Assembly (NCBI GenBank): GCA_013154225.1
Contig: JAADCW010000087.1
Coordinates: 1-31,859 of the forward strand
Origin: Chloroflexota bacterium
Lineage (GTDB): Bacteria > Chloroflexota > Anaerolineae > Anaerolineales > DRMV01
Direction of reading: 5' to 3'
Length of the DNA stretch: 31,859 bases
In this document: piece after piece, positions 1-7,659 of the stretch
Layout: each line of letters begins with the position of its first letter
Numbering within the stretch: the first letter of the stretch is position 1
Notes under the pieces: generated by a model
What the model was told of the DNA's origin: nothing
Database searches by the model: none
What the model saw: only the letters and a program-made list of their open reading frames with translations
Translations under genes and position numbers: made by a program

Positions 1-69
1 AAACAGCGCGTTGCGCAGAGGTTGTGGAGCGACCGCGGCCAAAACGCGCTTAGCCGCAACTCGGTTTTT

Positions 70-1029
70 TTATTTCTTGAAAAAGTTGGAGACAAAGAAC
101 CACAGGTTAGCAGGCCGCTCGGCCAGGCGGCGCATGAAGTAGGGATACCATTCTGTGCCGTAAGGTACATACACCCGCACCGGATATCCCTCTTCGGCCA
201 ATTGGCGTTGGAGGTCGCGGCGGATGCCGTAGAGCATTTGGAATTCCATGGCCTCTTTGGGCAAGCCCACGCTGGCAGCGTATTCTTTGGCGTAAGCAAT
301 GCGGGCTTCGTCGTGGGTGCCCAGCGCGGGGATGGGCGGCCATTTGCCATCTTCACTGGCCGGCGGCGCGCCAGCAGCCTTGGCGCCGTCAATCAACATC
401 CGGGTGAGGCGATCGTAGGCTGCGTCCACATCCTGCTTTTTGGGGTAGGCGATTTCCGGGGGCTCTTTGTAAGCGCCTTTGACCAGCCGCACCCGCGCGC
501 CGTGCTGCATCAGGCGGCGCACATCGTCTTCACTGCGGTAGAGGTAGGACTGAATAACCACGCCCACATTATCCAGGCCTTCTGCGCGCATCTTGTCGTA
601 TAAATCCAGGGTGGCATCTACCCAGGGCGAATCTTCCATATCAATGCGTACCATGATGCCGTATTCCTTGGCACGGCTCAAAATCTTGCGTAAGTTGGCC
701 TCACATGCGGCTTTGTCCAATGCCAGCCCAATTTGGGTGAGTTTGATGGACGCGTTGGCTTTGACCTGGGCTTCGTTGAGTGCGTCGAGCATTTGTAAGA
801 TGTGTTCGGTGGCTTGTTGGGCTTCGTCCAAATTGGTGGTAGATTCCCCCAGATGATCCAGGGTGACAAAGATGCCCTGGTTGTTGAGTTCGCGGGTAAC
901 ACGGATGGCATCTTCCAGGCGGTCGCCGGCAACGAAGCGTGAGGCGACCCGCCAGGCTGGGGCCCAATGGCTCATCATTCGCTGGGCCCAATCAGCCTTG
1001 GAGAGATAAATCAGCCAGGCACGGAGCAT
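70..1029 (-). CDS. Proline dehydrogenase (monofunctional, FAD-dependent)
   Basis: Oxidises L-proline to pyrroline-5-carboxylate, passing electrons to FAD and then usually to the membrane quinone pool. The 319-residue product is typical of the single-domain bacterial PRODH barrel. Visible family features are a barrel strand with VRLVKGAYKEP near residue 205, GTHDEARI near 255, and the C-terminal signature YGTEWYPYFMRRLAERP, whose paired arginines bind the proline carboxylate in this family. I start it at the ATG at 1029 rather than at a longer upstream option because a purine-rich AGAGAGG lies just before it and the residues upstream do not look like PRODH. No P5C dehydrogenase is fused or adjacent, so the second step must be encoded elsewhere. 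It diverges from the gene at 1188. Family call is firm. Confidence 0.9.
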   Translation of the reverse strand: MLRAWLIYLSKADWAQRMMSHWAPAWRVASRFVAGDRLEDAIRVTRELNNQGIFVTLDHLGESTTNLDEAQQATEHILQMLDALNEAQVKANASIKLTQIGLALDKAACEANLRKILSRAKEYGIMVRIDMEDSPWVDATLDLYDKMRAEGLDNVGVVIQSYLYRSEDDVRRLMQHGARVRLVKGAYKEPPEIAYPKKQDVDAAYDRLTRMLIDGAKAAGAPPASEDGKWPPIPALGTHDEARIAYAKEYAASVGLPKEAMEFQMLYGIRRDLQRQLAEEGYPVRVYVPYGTEWYPYFMRRLAERPANLWFFVSNFFKK

Positions 1030-1071
1030 TGGGAACCTCTCTTCTAAAAGGGGGATTAAAATCTTGCACTG

Positions 1072-1098
1072 CAATTTTACTCCAAAGTGGTAAAATTG
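1072..1098. promoter_or_regulatory. Divergent promoter region with perfect 9-bp inverted repeat
   Basis: CAATTTTAC (1072-1080) and GTAAAATTG (1090-1098) form a perfect inverted repeat with a 9-nt spacer, lying between the divergent genes at 1029 (minus) and 1188 (plus). Each arm contains a TAAAAT -10-like hexamer reading outward: 1079-1074 on minus and 1091-1096 on plus. The plus one has a TG one base upstream (extended -10). No good -35 is seen for either. I infer back-to-back promoters, possibly doubling as an operator. No binding protein is identified. Confidence 0.5.
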
Positions 1099-1187
1099 GC
1101 ACCTGGGGCGGCCTGGCTGCCCCGCGTTGTTTTCCTTCATTTTCTTGGGAATTGCGGCCTTTTGAGGCTGTTTTTACTGAGGACGCT

Positions 1188-2693
1188 ATGTATTACTCTG
1201 GACGTTCACGCCCCACGCTCTCTGTGCTGCGCCTGCTGGCCACGTTTGCCTTGCTGGGCGCTGTGGGCTTGTTGGCATTCCAACTGGTGCGTTACAGCCG
1301 TTTTCGGGCTTTGCTGCCGCCTGGCACCACTATTGGCGGCGTGCCCGTGGGCGGCCTGGATAGGCAGGCCGCGGCAGAGCGGCTCAATGAGGTTTTTAAC
1401 CAACCCATTGAACTGCATTACGGCGATGCGGTTATTCACATGTCCCCCGCGGTGGTGGGCTTTGAACTGGATATTGACACCATGATGGCCGCGGTGGAGC
1501 AGGCGCGCACTCGCACTTCGTTTTGGAAAGGCTTTTGGGATTTCCTCTGGGGCCGTGTGCCACCGCCGCCAAAGGTGCCTTTGGTGGCGCATTACTCCGA
1601 AAGCCGCTTGCGCGCTTATCTCAAAGATGAAATCGCAGCCCGTTACGACCAGCCGCCCATTCCGCCTCAGCCCGTGGTGGGTACGGTTAAATTCCAGCCT
1701 GGGCAGCCTGGCCTGACGTTGGATATTGATCAGGCCATCCCACTGATCGAGCGGGCGTTGTTCTCGCCAACCCAGCGGGTGGTGGCGCTTCCTTTGCATC
1801 GGGTCAATCCGCCGAGGCCGTCTTTCCAAAACCTCAAGGTTTTGCTACAGCAAACGGCCAAGGTGGAAGGCTTTGACGGTATCATGGGGCTCTATTTGCT
1901 GGATCTTCAGACTGGCGAGGAAATCTATTTCGTCACCGACAACGGCCGGGAAGTGCCCATTCCGCCAGATGTGGCCTTTACAGCCGCGAGTACCATCAAA
2001 ATACCCATTATGGTGTCGGTTTTCCGCCGCATTGACGGCACCAACCCACCGGGCGAGGTCAACCGCTGGCTGGAAGAGATGATTGACAAATCGGGCAACG
2101 ACCCTTCGGATTGGCTGATTGAAAATGTGATTGACCGTGATCGGGGGCCGTTGGAAGTGACCCAAGACATGCGCACCCTGGGCCTTCAGAACACGTTTTT
2201 GGCTGGCTATTTTTACGCGGGTGCGCCTTTGCTGGCAGTTTATCGTACGCCGGCCAATCAGCGCACGGACATCAGCACTGACCCCGACCCCTACAACCAG
2301 ACCACGCCCGCAGAGATGGGCACCCTTTTGGCCGACATTTACCAATGCGCCAACGATGGCGGCGGCGCGCTGATTGCCGCCTTCCCAGGGGAAATTACCC
2401 AAGCCGAATGCCGCCGCATGATTGATCTGCTTTCCCGCAACAAAATTGCGGTGTTGTTGGAAGCCAGCGTGCCCGAAGGCACACGGGTGGCCCATAAGCA
2501 CGGCTGGGTCACCGGCCCCGACGGCGCGATTCACCTGATCAGCGACGCGGGCATCGTCTATACCCCCGGCGGGAACTATATCCTTTCGATTTACCTCTAC
2601 CGCAAGCAGGAACTGTTGTGGGATTACGGCTCGAATTTGTTGGCCGATTTGGGTGAGGCGGTGTACAACTACTACAATCCCCCCGCGAAGTAG
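1188..2693 (+). CDS. Membrane-anchored serine hydrolase, beta-lactamase class A-like fold with N-terminal PG-binding-like region
   Basis: 501 residues. Residues 11-34 form one hydrophobic anchor, so the body should be extracytoplasmic. Residues about 45-205 resemble the VanW/YoaR-associated putative peptidoglycan-binding region (TTIGGVPVGGLDRQAA, then a repeat of the same style). Residues 215-500 are a penicillin-recognising domain: nucleophile motif S268-T-I-K271, S302-G-N304 in place of SDN, and K437-H-G439 in place of KTG. The omega-loop Glu motif ExxLN of true class A beta-lactamases is not visible; the region before TTPAEM reads RTDISTDPDPYN. That argues for a cell-wall or other ester/amide hydrolase rather than an antibiotic-destroying enzyme. 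The start at 1188 has GAGGA about six bases upstream. A strong terminator follows at 2736. Confidence 0.8.
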   Translation: MYYSGRSRPTLSVLRLLATFALLGAVGLLAFQLVRYSRFRALLPPGTTIGGVPVGGLDRQAAAERLNEVFNQPIELHYGDAVIHMSPAVVGFELDIDTMMAAVEQARTRTSFWKGFWDFLWGRVPPPPKVPLVAHYSESRLRAYLKDEIAARYDQPPIPPQPVVGTVKFQPGQPGLTLDIDQAIPLIERALFSPTQRVVALPLHRVNPPRPSFQNLKVLLQQTAKVEGFDGIMGLYLLDLQTGEEIYFVTDNGREVPIPPDVAFTAASTIKIPIMVSVFRRIDGTNPPGEVNRWLEEMIDKSGNDPSDWLIENVIDRDRGPLEVTQDMRTLGLQNTFLAGYFYAGAPLLAVYRTPANQRTDISTDPDPYNQTTPAEMGTLLADIYQCANDGGGALIAAFPGEITQAECRRMIDLLSRNKIAVLLEASVPEGTRVAHKHGWVTGPDGAIHLISDAGIVYTPGGNYILSIYLYRKQELLWDYGSNLLADLGEAVYNYYNPPAK

Positions 2694-2735
2694 AGGCTTT
2701 GCTCGATGCTCGCTTCAACGCAGGCACAACCCCCA

Positions 2736-2757
2736 GGGCGCTTCGGCGCCCTTTTTT
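2736..2757 (+). terminator. Intrinsic terminator (GC stem, TTCG tetraloop, T6)
   Basis: GGGCGC-TTCG-GCGCCC followed by six T residues, 43 bases after the stop at 2693. The T run is only on the plus strand, so it ends the plus-strand gene. The minus-strand gene at 2772 converges on it. Confidence 0.93.
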
Positions 2758-2771
2758 GCTGCTTCCAGGTG

Positions 2772-3362
2772 TTAGGGCTGGCACCAGCGGGCGTAATCTT
2801 CGGGTGTGTCAATTTCCGCACGCGCTCGCGGGTCATCCCAGGGAATTTCCAGGGGCGGATGCGCGGCAAACAAGGCTCTGGCCCCGCGGTCGCCGGTGAG
2901 GGTTTCCAGCAGGGGGAAGATTTCTGCAGAAATCAGAACCGGATTGCCGCGCTGGCCCGCGATGCGGGGCGCGACAATGGCCGCGTGATGGGCCTGCCAG
3001 GCCGCGATCAGGCGCTGTATCAGCGCGGGGGGCACAAAGGGTTGGTCGGCCAAAAGGAACACCGCGGCAGGGGCTTGGCTGGCACGCAGTTGGCGGGCTG
3101 CGGCGGCTACTGATGTGCTCTGGCCCTCTGCCCAGTGCGGGTTGGAAAGGAACTGCACTGGCAAGTCTTGGAGGGCATCCCGCACCCGGGCTTCTTCTGC
3201 GCCCACGACGACCCACACCGGCGTGAGGCCAGCTTCCAGCGCGACGCGCGCGGCACGATGCACCAGCACTTCGCCCTGGCACGGTAAGAGTTGCTTGAGC
3301 CGCCCTTCCATGCGTTTGGCCTGGCCCGCGGCCAGCACAATGCCTGCCACAGAGGGAGTCAT
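2772..3362 (-). CDS. MocA-like molybdenum cofactor cytidylyltransferase / NTP-transferase
   Basis: 196 residues, the usual length of MocA/MobA-type nucleotidyltransferases, which join CTP or GTP to molybdopterin. The N-terminal nucleotide-binding signature is LAAGQAKRMEGRLKQLLP (about 10-27), followed by EGQSTSV near 79, LLADQP near 101 (the metal-binding Asp of the family) and GQRGNPVLIS plus GDRGAR in the C-terminal half. The Gln in RGNP and the DQP pattern look more like MocA (cytidylyl) than MobA (guanylyl), but specificity cannot be settled by eye. The start overlaps the stop of the upstream SRAP gene by four bases (ATGA), implying translational coupling. The pterin-cofactor theme recurs at 5392-7899. 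Confidence 0.8.
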   Translation of the reverse strand: MTPSVAGIVLAAGQAKRMEGRLKQLLPCQGEVLVHRAARVALEAGLTPVWVVVGAEEARVRDALQDLPVQFLSNPHWAEGQSTSVAAAARQLRASQAPAAVFLLADQPFVPPALIQRLIAAWQAHHAAIVAPRIAGQRGNPVLISAEIFPLLETLTGDRGARALFAAHPPLEIPWDDPRARAEIDTPEDYARWCQP

Positions 3363-4027
3363 GCTTCCACTGCCTCGATGAGATGGGGCGCGTCAACGCG
3401 AGGACTGTTGACCTCAGGCGAAACCGGCCAGCACTGCATTGCTTCTGCGGGATACGGTTGAAGGAGCGGACGCAGGCGCTCGGGAGGCTGTTCTCCGGGC
3501 GCGAGCCATTGGTCGTAGGCTTCGGGCGGGAGGATGAGGGGCATTCTATCGTGGATGGGCGCGACGCACGCGTTGGCGGAGACAGTGAGCAGGGCGCTGC
3601 CGATGATTTCCGAGCCGTCCGCACCTTGCCAGTGTTCCCAAATGCCGGCAATGGCAAAGGGGCGGCGGTCCTTCATGGTGAAGTAGAAGGGGCGGGCGCG
3701 TTTGCCTTCTTCCCGCTTCCATTCGTAAAAGCCATCGGCCAGCACCAAACAGCGCCGCCGTCGAAAGGCCGCCCGAAACGAGGGCTTTTGCCACGCGGTT
3801 TCTGCCCGCGCGTTGATGAAGCGGTAGCGCTGGGGGTCTTTGGCCCAGGAGGGGATGAACCCCCAAAGGAAGTGGGTAGCCTGTTTGCGCCCATCGTTGG
3901 GGATGACCAGAATGGGCTGGCCGGGCGCGATGTTGTAACGGGGCTGGATGCCGTCGGGGAAGATGAAATCGCGAAAAGTTTGCTGGAGGGCTTCAGTAGT
4001 CAGGGTAAGGGTAAAACGACCGCACAT
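3359..4027 (-). CDS. SRAP domain protein (YedK/HMCES family abasic-site DNA-protein crosslinker)
   Basis: 222 residues, whole-length match to the SOS-response-associated peptidase fold. In this family the cysteine exposed after Met1 removal forms a thiazolidine crosslink with abasic sites in single-stranded DNA. The key residues are all visible: Cys2 (MCGRF), N72 in NARAET, E102 in ADGFYEWK and H159 in IHDRMP. A purine-rich AAGGAAAA precedes the ATG. The gene ends in a four-base overlap with the MocA-like gene, and the EamA transporter lies 64 bp upstream on the same strand. No LexA-type box was recognised in that short gap, although a small hairpin (plus-strand 4037-4054) sits just before the ribosome site. 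Confidence 0.93.
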   Translation of the reverse strand: MCGRFTLTLTTEALQQTFRDFIFPDGIQPRYNIAPGQPILVIPNDGRKQATHFLWGFIPSWAKDPQRYRFINARAETAWQKPSFRAAFRRRRCLVLADGFYEWKREEGKRARPFYFTMKDRRPFAIAGIWEHWQGADGSEIIGSALLTVSANACVAPIHDRMPLILPPEAYDQWLAPGEQPPERLRPLLQPYPAEAMQCWPVSPEVNSPRVDAPHLIEAVEA

Positions 4028-4091
4028 GATATTTTCCTTGCCTTTTTGGGCAAAGGCGTGTCACACCGCGAGGAACCGTGGGTTTGCGCCT

Positions 4092-5000
4092 TTAGAGGGT
4101 GAGCAACCAAACCACCCCCGCAGTCGCGATCATGGTGCCCAGGATGGCGCGAGGGGTGATGCGCTCTTTGAAAACCCAGTGCCCGATGGGGAGCAGCAAG
4201 ATGGGCGAGAGGGAACTCAGGGTGGTGGCAATGCCCACTGGCACGGTTTTGAGCGCGTAAAGGGCCAATGAAACGCCGATAACTGGCCCAATCAGCACGG
4301 CTACAGCAATGATGCCCAGGGCCTTGGGGTGTGCGCGCAGGGCGTCGGCTGTGGGCGTGAGGCCGCGGCTGAAGAGGGTCCATGTCCAGAGCACCAACAT
4401 GCCCGCGGAGATGCGCACTGTGGCCGCGGAGACCGCGTCAATGCCGTAGCTCATGCCCACTTTGGCCAGGAGGGTGCCGATTGCGCCCACCCCGGCCGCG
4501 ATGAGCGCGTAGATCAAGCCTCGGGTGTTGTGGCGATGGGCACGCTGGCCAGATGCGTCGGCCTCACCGCGTTCCAACACCACCCAACTTACCCCGCCCA
4601 GCACCACGCCAATGGCGGCTAACTGCGGCAGGCTGAGGTGTTCCCCTAAGATGAACCAGGCCAGCGCGGTGGCCAGCGCAGGGGAGAGGTTGAGGATGAG
4701 CAGGGCTACCCGGGGCCCAACGAGCACGAAGGATTCGAAAAGGAACATATCCGAAAGGGCAAGCCCCACCGCACCCGAGGCCAGCATGTAGAGCAGGGGC
4801 GCGGTAGCCAAATGCGGGTAAGGTGTGCCGTAACGCAACCAATGGAACACAAAAAGGTAAACAGTGCCCAACAGCAGGCGCATCCGGTTGGTGACCAGCG
4901 AGCCAACCTGCCGCCCGGCAATGGTGAACAGGGTTGGCCCAAAGGTGAAGCAAACCGACGCAGCCAGTGCAGCCAATTCGCCCAGCAATGTTGTGCTCAT
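4092..5000 (-). CDS. EamA/DMT-family transporter
   Basis: 302 residues with about ten hydrophobic segments arranged as two EamA repeats (roughly 5-140 and 155-300), the usual drug/metabolite transporter architecture. The internal duplication shows in the paired helices ending in WVVLERG and GVVWLLTL. Substrate cannot be predicted: family members export amino acids, metabolites or drugs. The ATG at 5000 is preferred over an upstream alternative at 5081 because GAGG lies about eight bases before it and because a promoter at 5030-5058 would begin the transcript downstream of 5081. Likely first gene of a three-gene minus-strand unit with the SRAP and MocA-like genes. Confidence 0.87.
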   Translation of the reverse strand: MSTTLLGELAALAASVCFTFGPTLFTIAGRQVGSLVTNRMRLLLGTVYLFVFHWLRYGTPYPHLATAPLLYMLASGAVGLALSDMFLFESFVLVGPRVALLILNLSPALATALAWFILGEHLSLPQLAAIGVVLGGVSWVVLERGEADASGQRAHRHNTRGLIYALIAAGVGAIGTLLAKVGMSYGIDAVSAATVRISAGMLVLWTWTLFSRGLTPTADALRAHPKALGIIAVAVLIGPVIGVSLALYALKTVPVGIATTLSSLSPILLLPIGHWVFKERITPRAILGTMIATAGVVWLLTL

Positions 5001-5029
5001 GGTGTGCCTCGTTGGTGGGATGGAAAGGT

Positions 5030-5058
5030 ATTGTACTCTTGGGGGCATAAACTGCCAA
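5030..5058 (-). promoter_or_regulatory. Sigma70-type promoter for the EamA gene
   Basis: On the minus strand TTGGCA (5058-5053), 17 bp, then TACAAT (5035-5030). Each hexamer differs from consensus at one position. Predicted start of RNA near 5023, giving a leader of about 22 nt with the GAGG ribosome site. Confidence 0.7.
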
Positions 5059-5173
5059 GGAAGACGCCCGCTGCAGGGCATAAGTGGGCGCCTTGGGGGC
5101 TTCCAGAGGCCAAAAAGCGCGAGTCGCGGCGATGAAAAGATGTCTAAAAAATGGTTTCTGACAAGGGAGAACG

Positions 5174-5182
5174 TGTTATAAT
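5174..5182 (+). promoter_or_regulatory. Extended -10 promoter for the AOR operon
   Basis: TGTTATAAT is a perfect extended -10 (TGnTATAAT). Upstream TTTCTG at 5155-5160, with 16-bp spacing, is a poor -35, as is common for extended -10 promoters. It would yield a leader of about 200 nt before the gene at 5392. Confidence 0.6.
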
Positions 5183-5391
5183 GAAACCAGTTTAGAATCC
5201 GTTTAGGAAATGTGGATGCTCCGAACCAGCAATAGGCTGTCGCTGCACGGCCAACAAGATGGGTTCATGACAGCGTGGTTTGTTGCGCCCCAAAAGCGAT
5301 TGTCCGATTGGGGGGATTGGACAACGTTTGCTGGGTTTTGGGAGACCTCATTTTCCTGGGAATACAGTAAAATAGAGAAAGAGAGCCTTGT
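5183..5391 (+). promoter_or_regulatory. Non-coding leader before the MoaD-like/AOR operon
   Basis: The gap between genes runs from 5001 to 5391; its distal part is probably transcribed leader. It contains a hairpin with TTGTCC (5300-5305) pairing GGACAA (5319-5324), extended by CG/CG with one bulged A, around a G-rich 13-nt loop. I do not recognise the Moco/Tuco riboswitch consensus, although the operon it precedes would be a natural target. There is no coding signal. 5059-5173 shows nothing I can name. Confidence 0.35.
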
Positions 5392-5742
5392 ATGATGAAA
5401 ATTGACGTAGCATTGTATGGAGGCGTTGCCCGTGCAGCGGGTGGTAAATTCGTGGCACAAACAGAGGTTGAGTTGCCAGAATCTGCCACATTGGGCGATT
5501 TGTTTGCCAAATTAGGGCTCGCCGAAACGGAAATTGGGATCGTTTTCGTCAATGCAGTGTTACACAATTTACCAGGCATCATGATTTGCACCGAGGATCC
5601 GTTGCACGATGGCGACCACGTAGGCATTTTTGCCATTGACCGTGTTTGGCCTTATCAATATCGCGATGGCACGCAAATGTCGCCCAAACTGCGAGCCTAC
5701 GTTGCAAAGCAAGGCTATTTACGCCACAGGCCAGGGCAATAA
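5392..5742 (+). CDS. MoaD/ThiS-like beta-grasp protein without GG terminus
   Basis: 116 residues. The first ~85 follow the ubiquitin-like MoaD pattern: strand KIDVALYGGVARAAGG, VELPESATLGDLFAKLGL, IVFVNAVLHNLP, then LHDGDHVGIFAID. MoaD carries sulfur as a thiocarboxylate on a C-terminal Gly-Gly. Here the equivalent place reads AIDRVWPYQYRDG and continues for about 30 residues to RHRPGQ, so it cannot be a sulfur carrier unless it is processed. It lies 48 bp upstream of the AOR gene, so a role as a subunit, chaperone or cofactor-binding partner of that enzyme is a reasonable inference. The ATG could be 5392 or 5395 (tandem ATGs); the ribosome site AGAAAGAGAG serves both. Confidence 0.75.
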   Translation: MMKIDVALYGGVARAAGGKFVAQTEVELPESATLGDLFAKLGLAETEIGIVFVNAVLHNLPGIMICTEDPLHDGDHVGIFAIDRVWPYQYRDGTQMSPKLRAYVAKQGYLRHRPGQ

Positions 5743-5790
5743 CGGCCTACCAAGGTTGTTTGCTACCTTTTCGTAGAAAGGAGAGAGAGT

Positions 5791-7548
5791 ATGACCCGCA
5801 AAATTCTACGCATCAACATGACCGACCTGACGGCCACTTATGAGGACATTCCCGAAAAGTGGGCCAAGTGGGCCGGTCGGGGGCTGACCTCGGCCATTGT
5901 GTTTGACGAGGTGGATCCCACCTGTCATCCCCTGGGGCCGAACAACAAACTGGTCATTGCCCCTGGTTGGGTGTCTGGCACGCCTGCCGCGCCCAGCAAT
6001 GGCCGTACCTCCTTTGGCGGCAAAAGCCCGTTGACCGGCACCATCAAAGAGTCCAACTCGGGCGGCCTTTCCAGCCAAAAGATCGCCAAATTGGGCATTG
6101 CGGCCATCATCATCGAAGGCCAGCCCAAAGATGGCAAGTGGTACTATCTCTTCATCAACAAGGATGGGGTCAAGTTTGAAGATGCCAGCGACCTCCTGGG
6201 CAAAGGTATGGAGGAAGTGGACCGCATTATGTGGGAACGCTATGACCACAAACCCGCGGTGATTGGCATCGGCCCGGTGGGCGAAATTTTGGCCGCCAAT
6301 GCCGGTATTTCGGTGAACGATCCCGAAAACAACCCTGGCCGTTACGCTGGCCGCGGTGGTTTGGGCGCAGTGATGGGCGCTCGCCACGTCAAGGCCATTG
6401 TGGTGGACGACAAGGGCGGCCCCGGCGTGGAAATCAAGGACATGGCTTTGTTCAAGAAAGGCCGCAAGAAGTTGACCAACGCCATTTTGGCCCACGACCT
6501 GACCAAGCCGGGCGGCGGTTTGAATGCTTATGGTACTGATGTCTTGATGAACATCATCAATGAAGCCGGTGGTCTGCCCACCCGCAACTTCTCCAGCGGG
6601 CAATTTGAAGGCGCGGCCAAGATTTCCGGTGAAATGATCGCGGAAATGGTGGAAAAGCGCAAGGCCGGTATGACCGGGCACGCCTGCCACCCCGGCTGTG
6701 TGATCCAGTGCTCCAACATTTACCCCGGTCCAGATGGCTCCATCATTGCCTCGCCCATCGAATACGAAACCGCCTTTGCTTTGGGCGCCAACTGCGGCAT
6801 TGATGACCTGGACTTTGTGGCTATGATGACCAAGGAGTGCAACGACCTTGGCCTGGACACCATCGAAATGGGCAACACCATCGCTGTGGCGATGGACGGT
6901 GGCCTGCTGGAATTCGGCGACAAAGAAGGCGCTTTGGCCCTCTTCGACGAAATCCGCAACAACACGCCTTTGGGCCGCATTTTGGCCAACGGCGTGGAAG
7001 CCACGGCTCAAATGTTTGGCGTGCATCGCGTGCCCACCGTCAAGGGCCAATCCATGCCCGCATACGAACCGCGCGCGATCAAGGGTATTGGCTTTACCTA
7101 CGCCACCAGCACCATGGGCGCTGACCACACTTCGGGCTACACCATCGCCCCCGAAATTGCTGGCGTGGGCGGCAAGGTCGATCCCATGACCTACGAAGGC
7201 AAGGCCGACCTTTCCCTGGCCTTCCAGGCCACCACCGCCTTCATTGACAGCAGCGGTTACTGCCTCTTCATCGCCTTCCCCATCCTCGACATTGCCGAAG
7301 GCTTCGAGGGCATGGTCGAGAGCGTGGCCGGCGTCATGGGCTGGGATCTGAAGGCCGAAGACGTCGTGGAACTGGGCAAGGAAGTCCTCAAGATGGAGCG
7401 CCTGTTCAACGAACGGGCTGGCTTCACCAACCTGGATGACCGCCTGCCCGAGTTCATGCGCTACGAACCGCTCCCGCCCCACAACGTGGTGTGGGACGTG
7501 CCCGACGAGGAACTGGACAAGGTTTACGCCTGGGTCCACGAAGACTAA
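5791..7548 (+). CDS. Aldehyde:ferredoxin oxidoreductase family (tungsten/molybdenum bis-pterin enzyme)
   Basis: Oxidises an aldehyde (or reduces a carboxylic acid) using a tungsto-bispterin and one [4Fe-4S] cluster, with ferredoxin as partner, in the cytoplasm of anaerobes. 585 residues, close to the usual ~600. Visible: N-terminal RKILRINMTDLTA start, the pterin-binding region with SFGGKSPLTGT and PGRYAGRGGLGAVMGARHVKA, cluster cysteines C299, C303 and C307 (CHPGCVIQC, spacing Cx3Cx3C instead of the Cx2Cx3C of Pyrococcus AOR) and the distant fourth ligand C491 in DSSGYCLF. A strong ribosome site AAAGGAGAG precedes it. It sits between two MoaD-like genes. Substrate is unknown; W versus Mo is inferred from the family. 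Confidence 0.94.
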   Translation: MTRKILRINMTDLTATYEDIPEKWAKWAGRGLTSAIVFDEVDPTCHPLGPNNKLVIAPGWVSGTPAAPSNGRTSFGGKSPLTGTIKESNSGGLSSQKIAKLGIAAIIIEGQPKDGKWYYLFINKDGVKFEDASDLLGKGMEEVDRIMWERYDHKPAVIGIGPVGEILAANAGISVNDPENNPGRYAGRGGLGAVMGARHVKAIVVDDKGGPGVEIKDMALFKKGRKKLTNAILAHDLTKPGGGLNAYGTDVLMNIINEAGGLPTRNFSSGQFEGAAKISGEMIAEMVEKRKAGMTGHACHPGCVIQCSNIYPGPDGSIIASPIEYETAFALGANCGIDDLDFVAMMTKECNDLGLDTIEMGNTIAVAMDGGLLEFGDKEGALALFDEIRNNTPLGRILANGVEATAQMFGVHRVPTVKGQSMPAYEPRAIKGIGFTYATSTMGADHTSGYTIAPEIAGVGGKVDPMTYEGKADLSLAFQATTAFIDSSGYCLFIAFPILDIAEGFEGMVESVAGVMGWDLKAEDVVELGKEVLKMERLFNERAGFTNLDDRLPEFMRYEPLPPHNVVWDVPDEELDKVYAWVHED

Positions 7549-7583
7549 ATTGGGCGTTTGGCTTAGCGGCCAAAGAAATGAAG

Positions 7584-7617
7584 AGCAGGGGCGCGGCTGT
7601 TTGGCCGTGTCCCTGCT
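7584..7617 (+). other. 14-bp stem-loop between aor and the GG-tailed moaD-like gene
   Basis: AGCAGGGGCGCGGC (7584-7597), loop TGTTTG, then the complementary arm 7604-7617; 14 pairs including two G-U. Only a TT follows the final paired T before G, so it is a poor classical terminator. It may act as a partial terminator, attenuator or 3' stabiliser that lets aor transcript exceed the downstream genes. Confidence 0.5.
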
Positions 7618-7659
7618 TTGCCGCTGGGCTCCGGCATGTTTTTTGGGAATGAGGTGACC

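Noticed and set aside
1..69. Possible gene or terminator at the left edge
   Set aside because: Only short frames antisense to the proline dehydrogenase extend here; no clear hairpin with T run on the minus strand.
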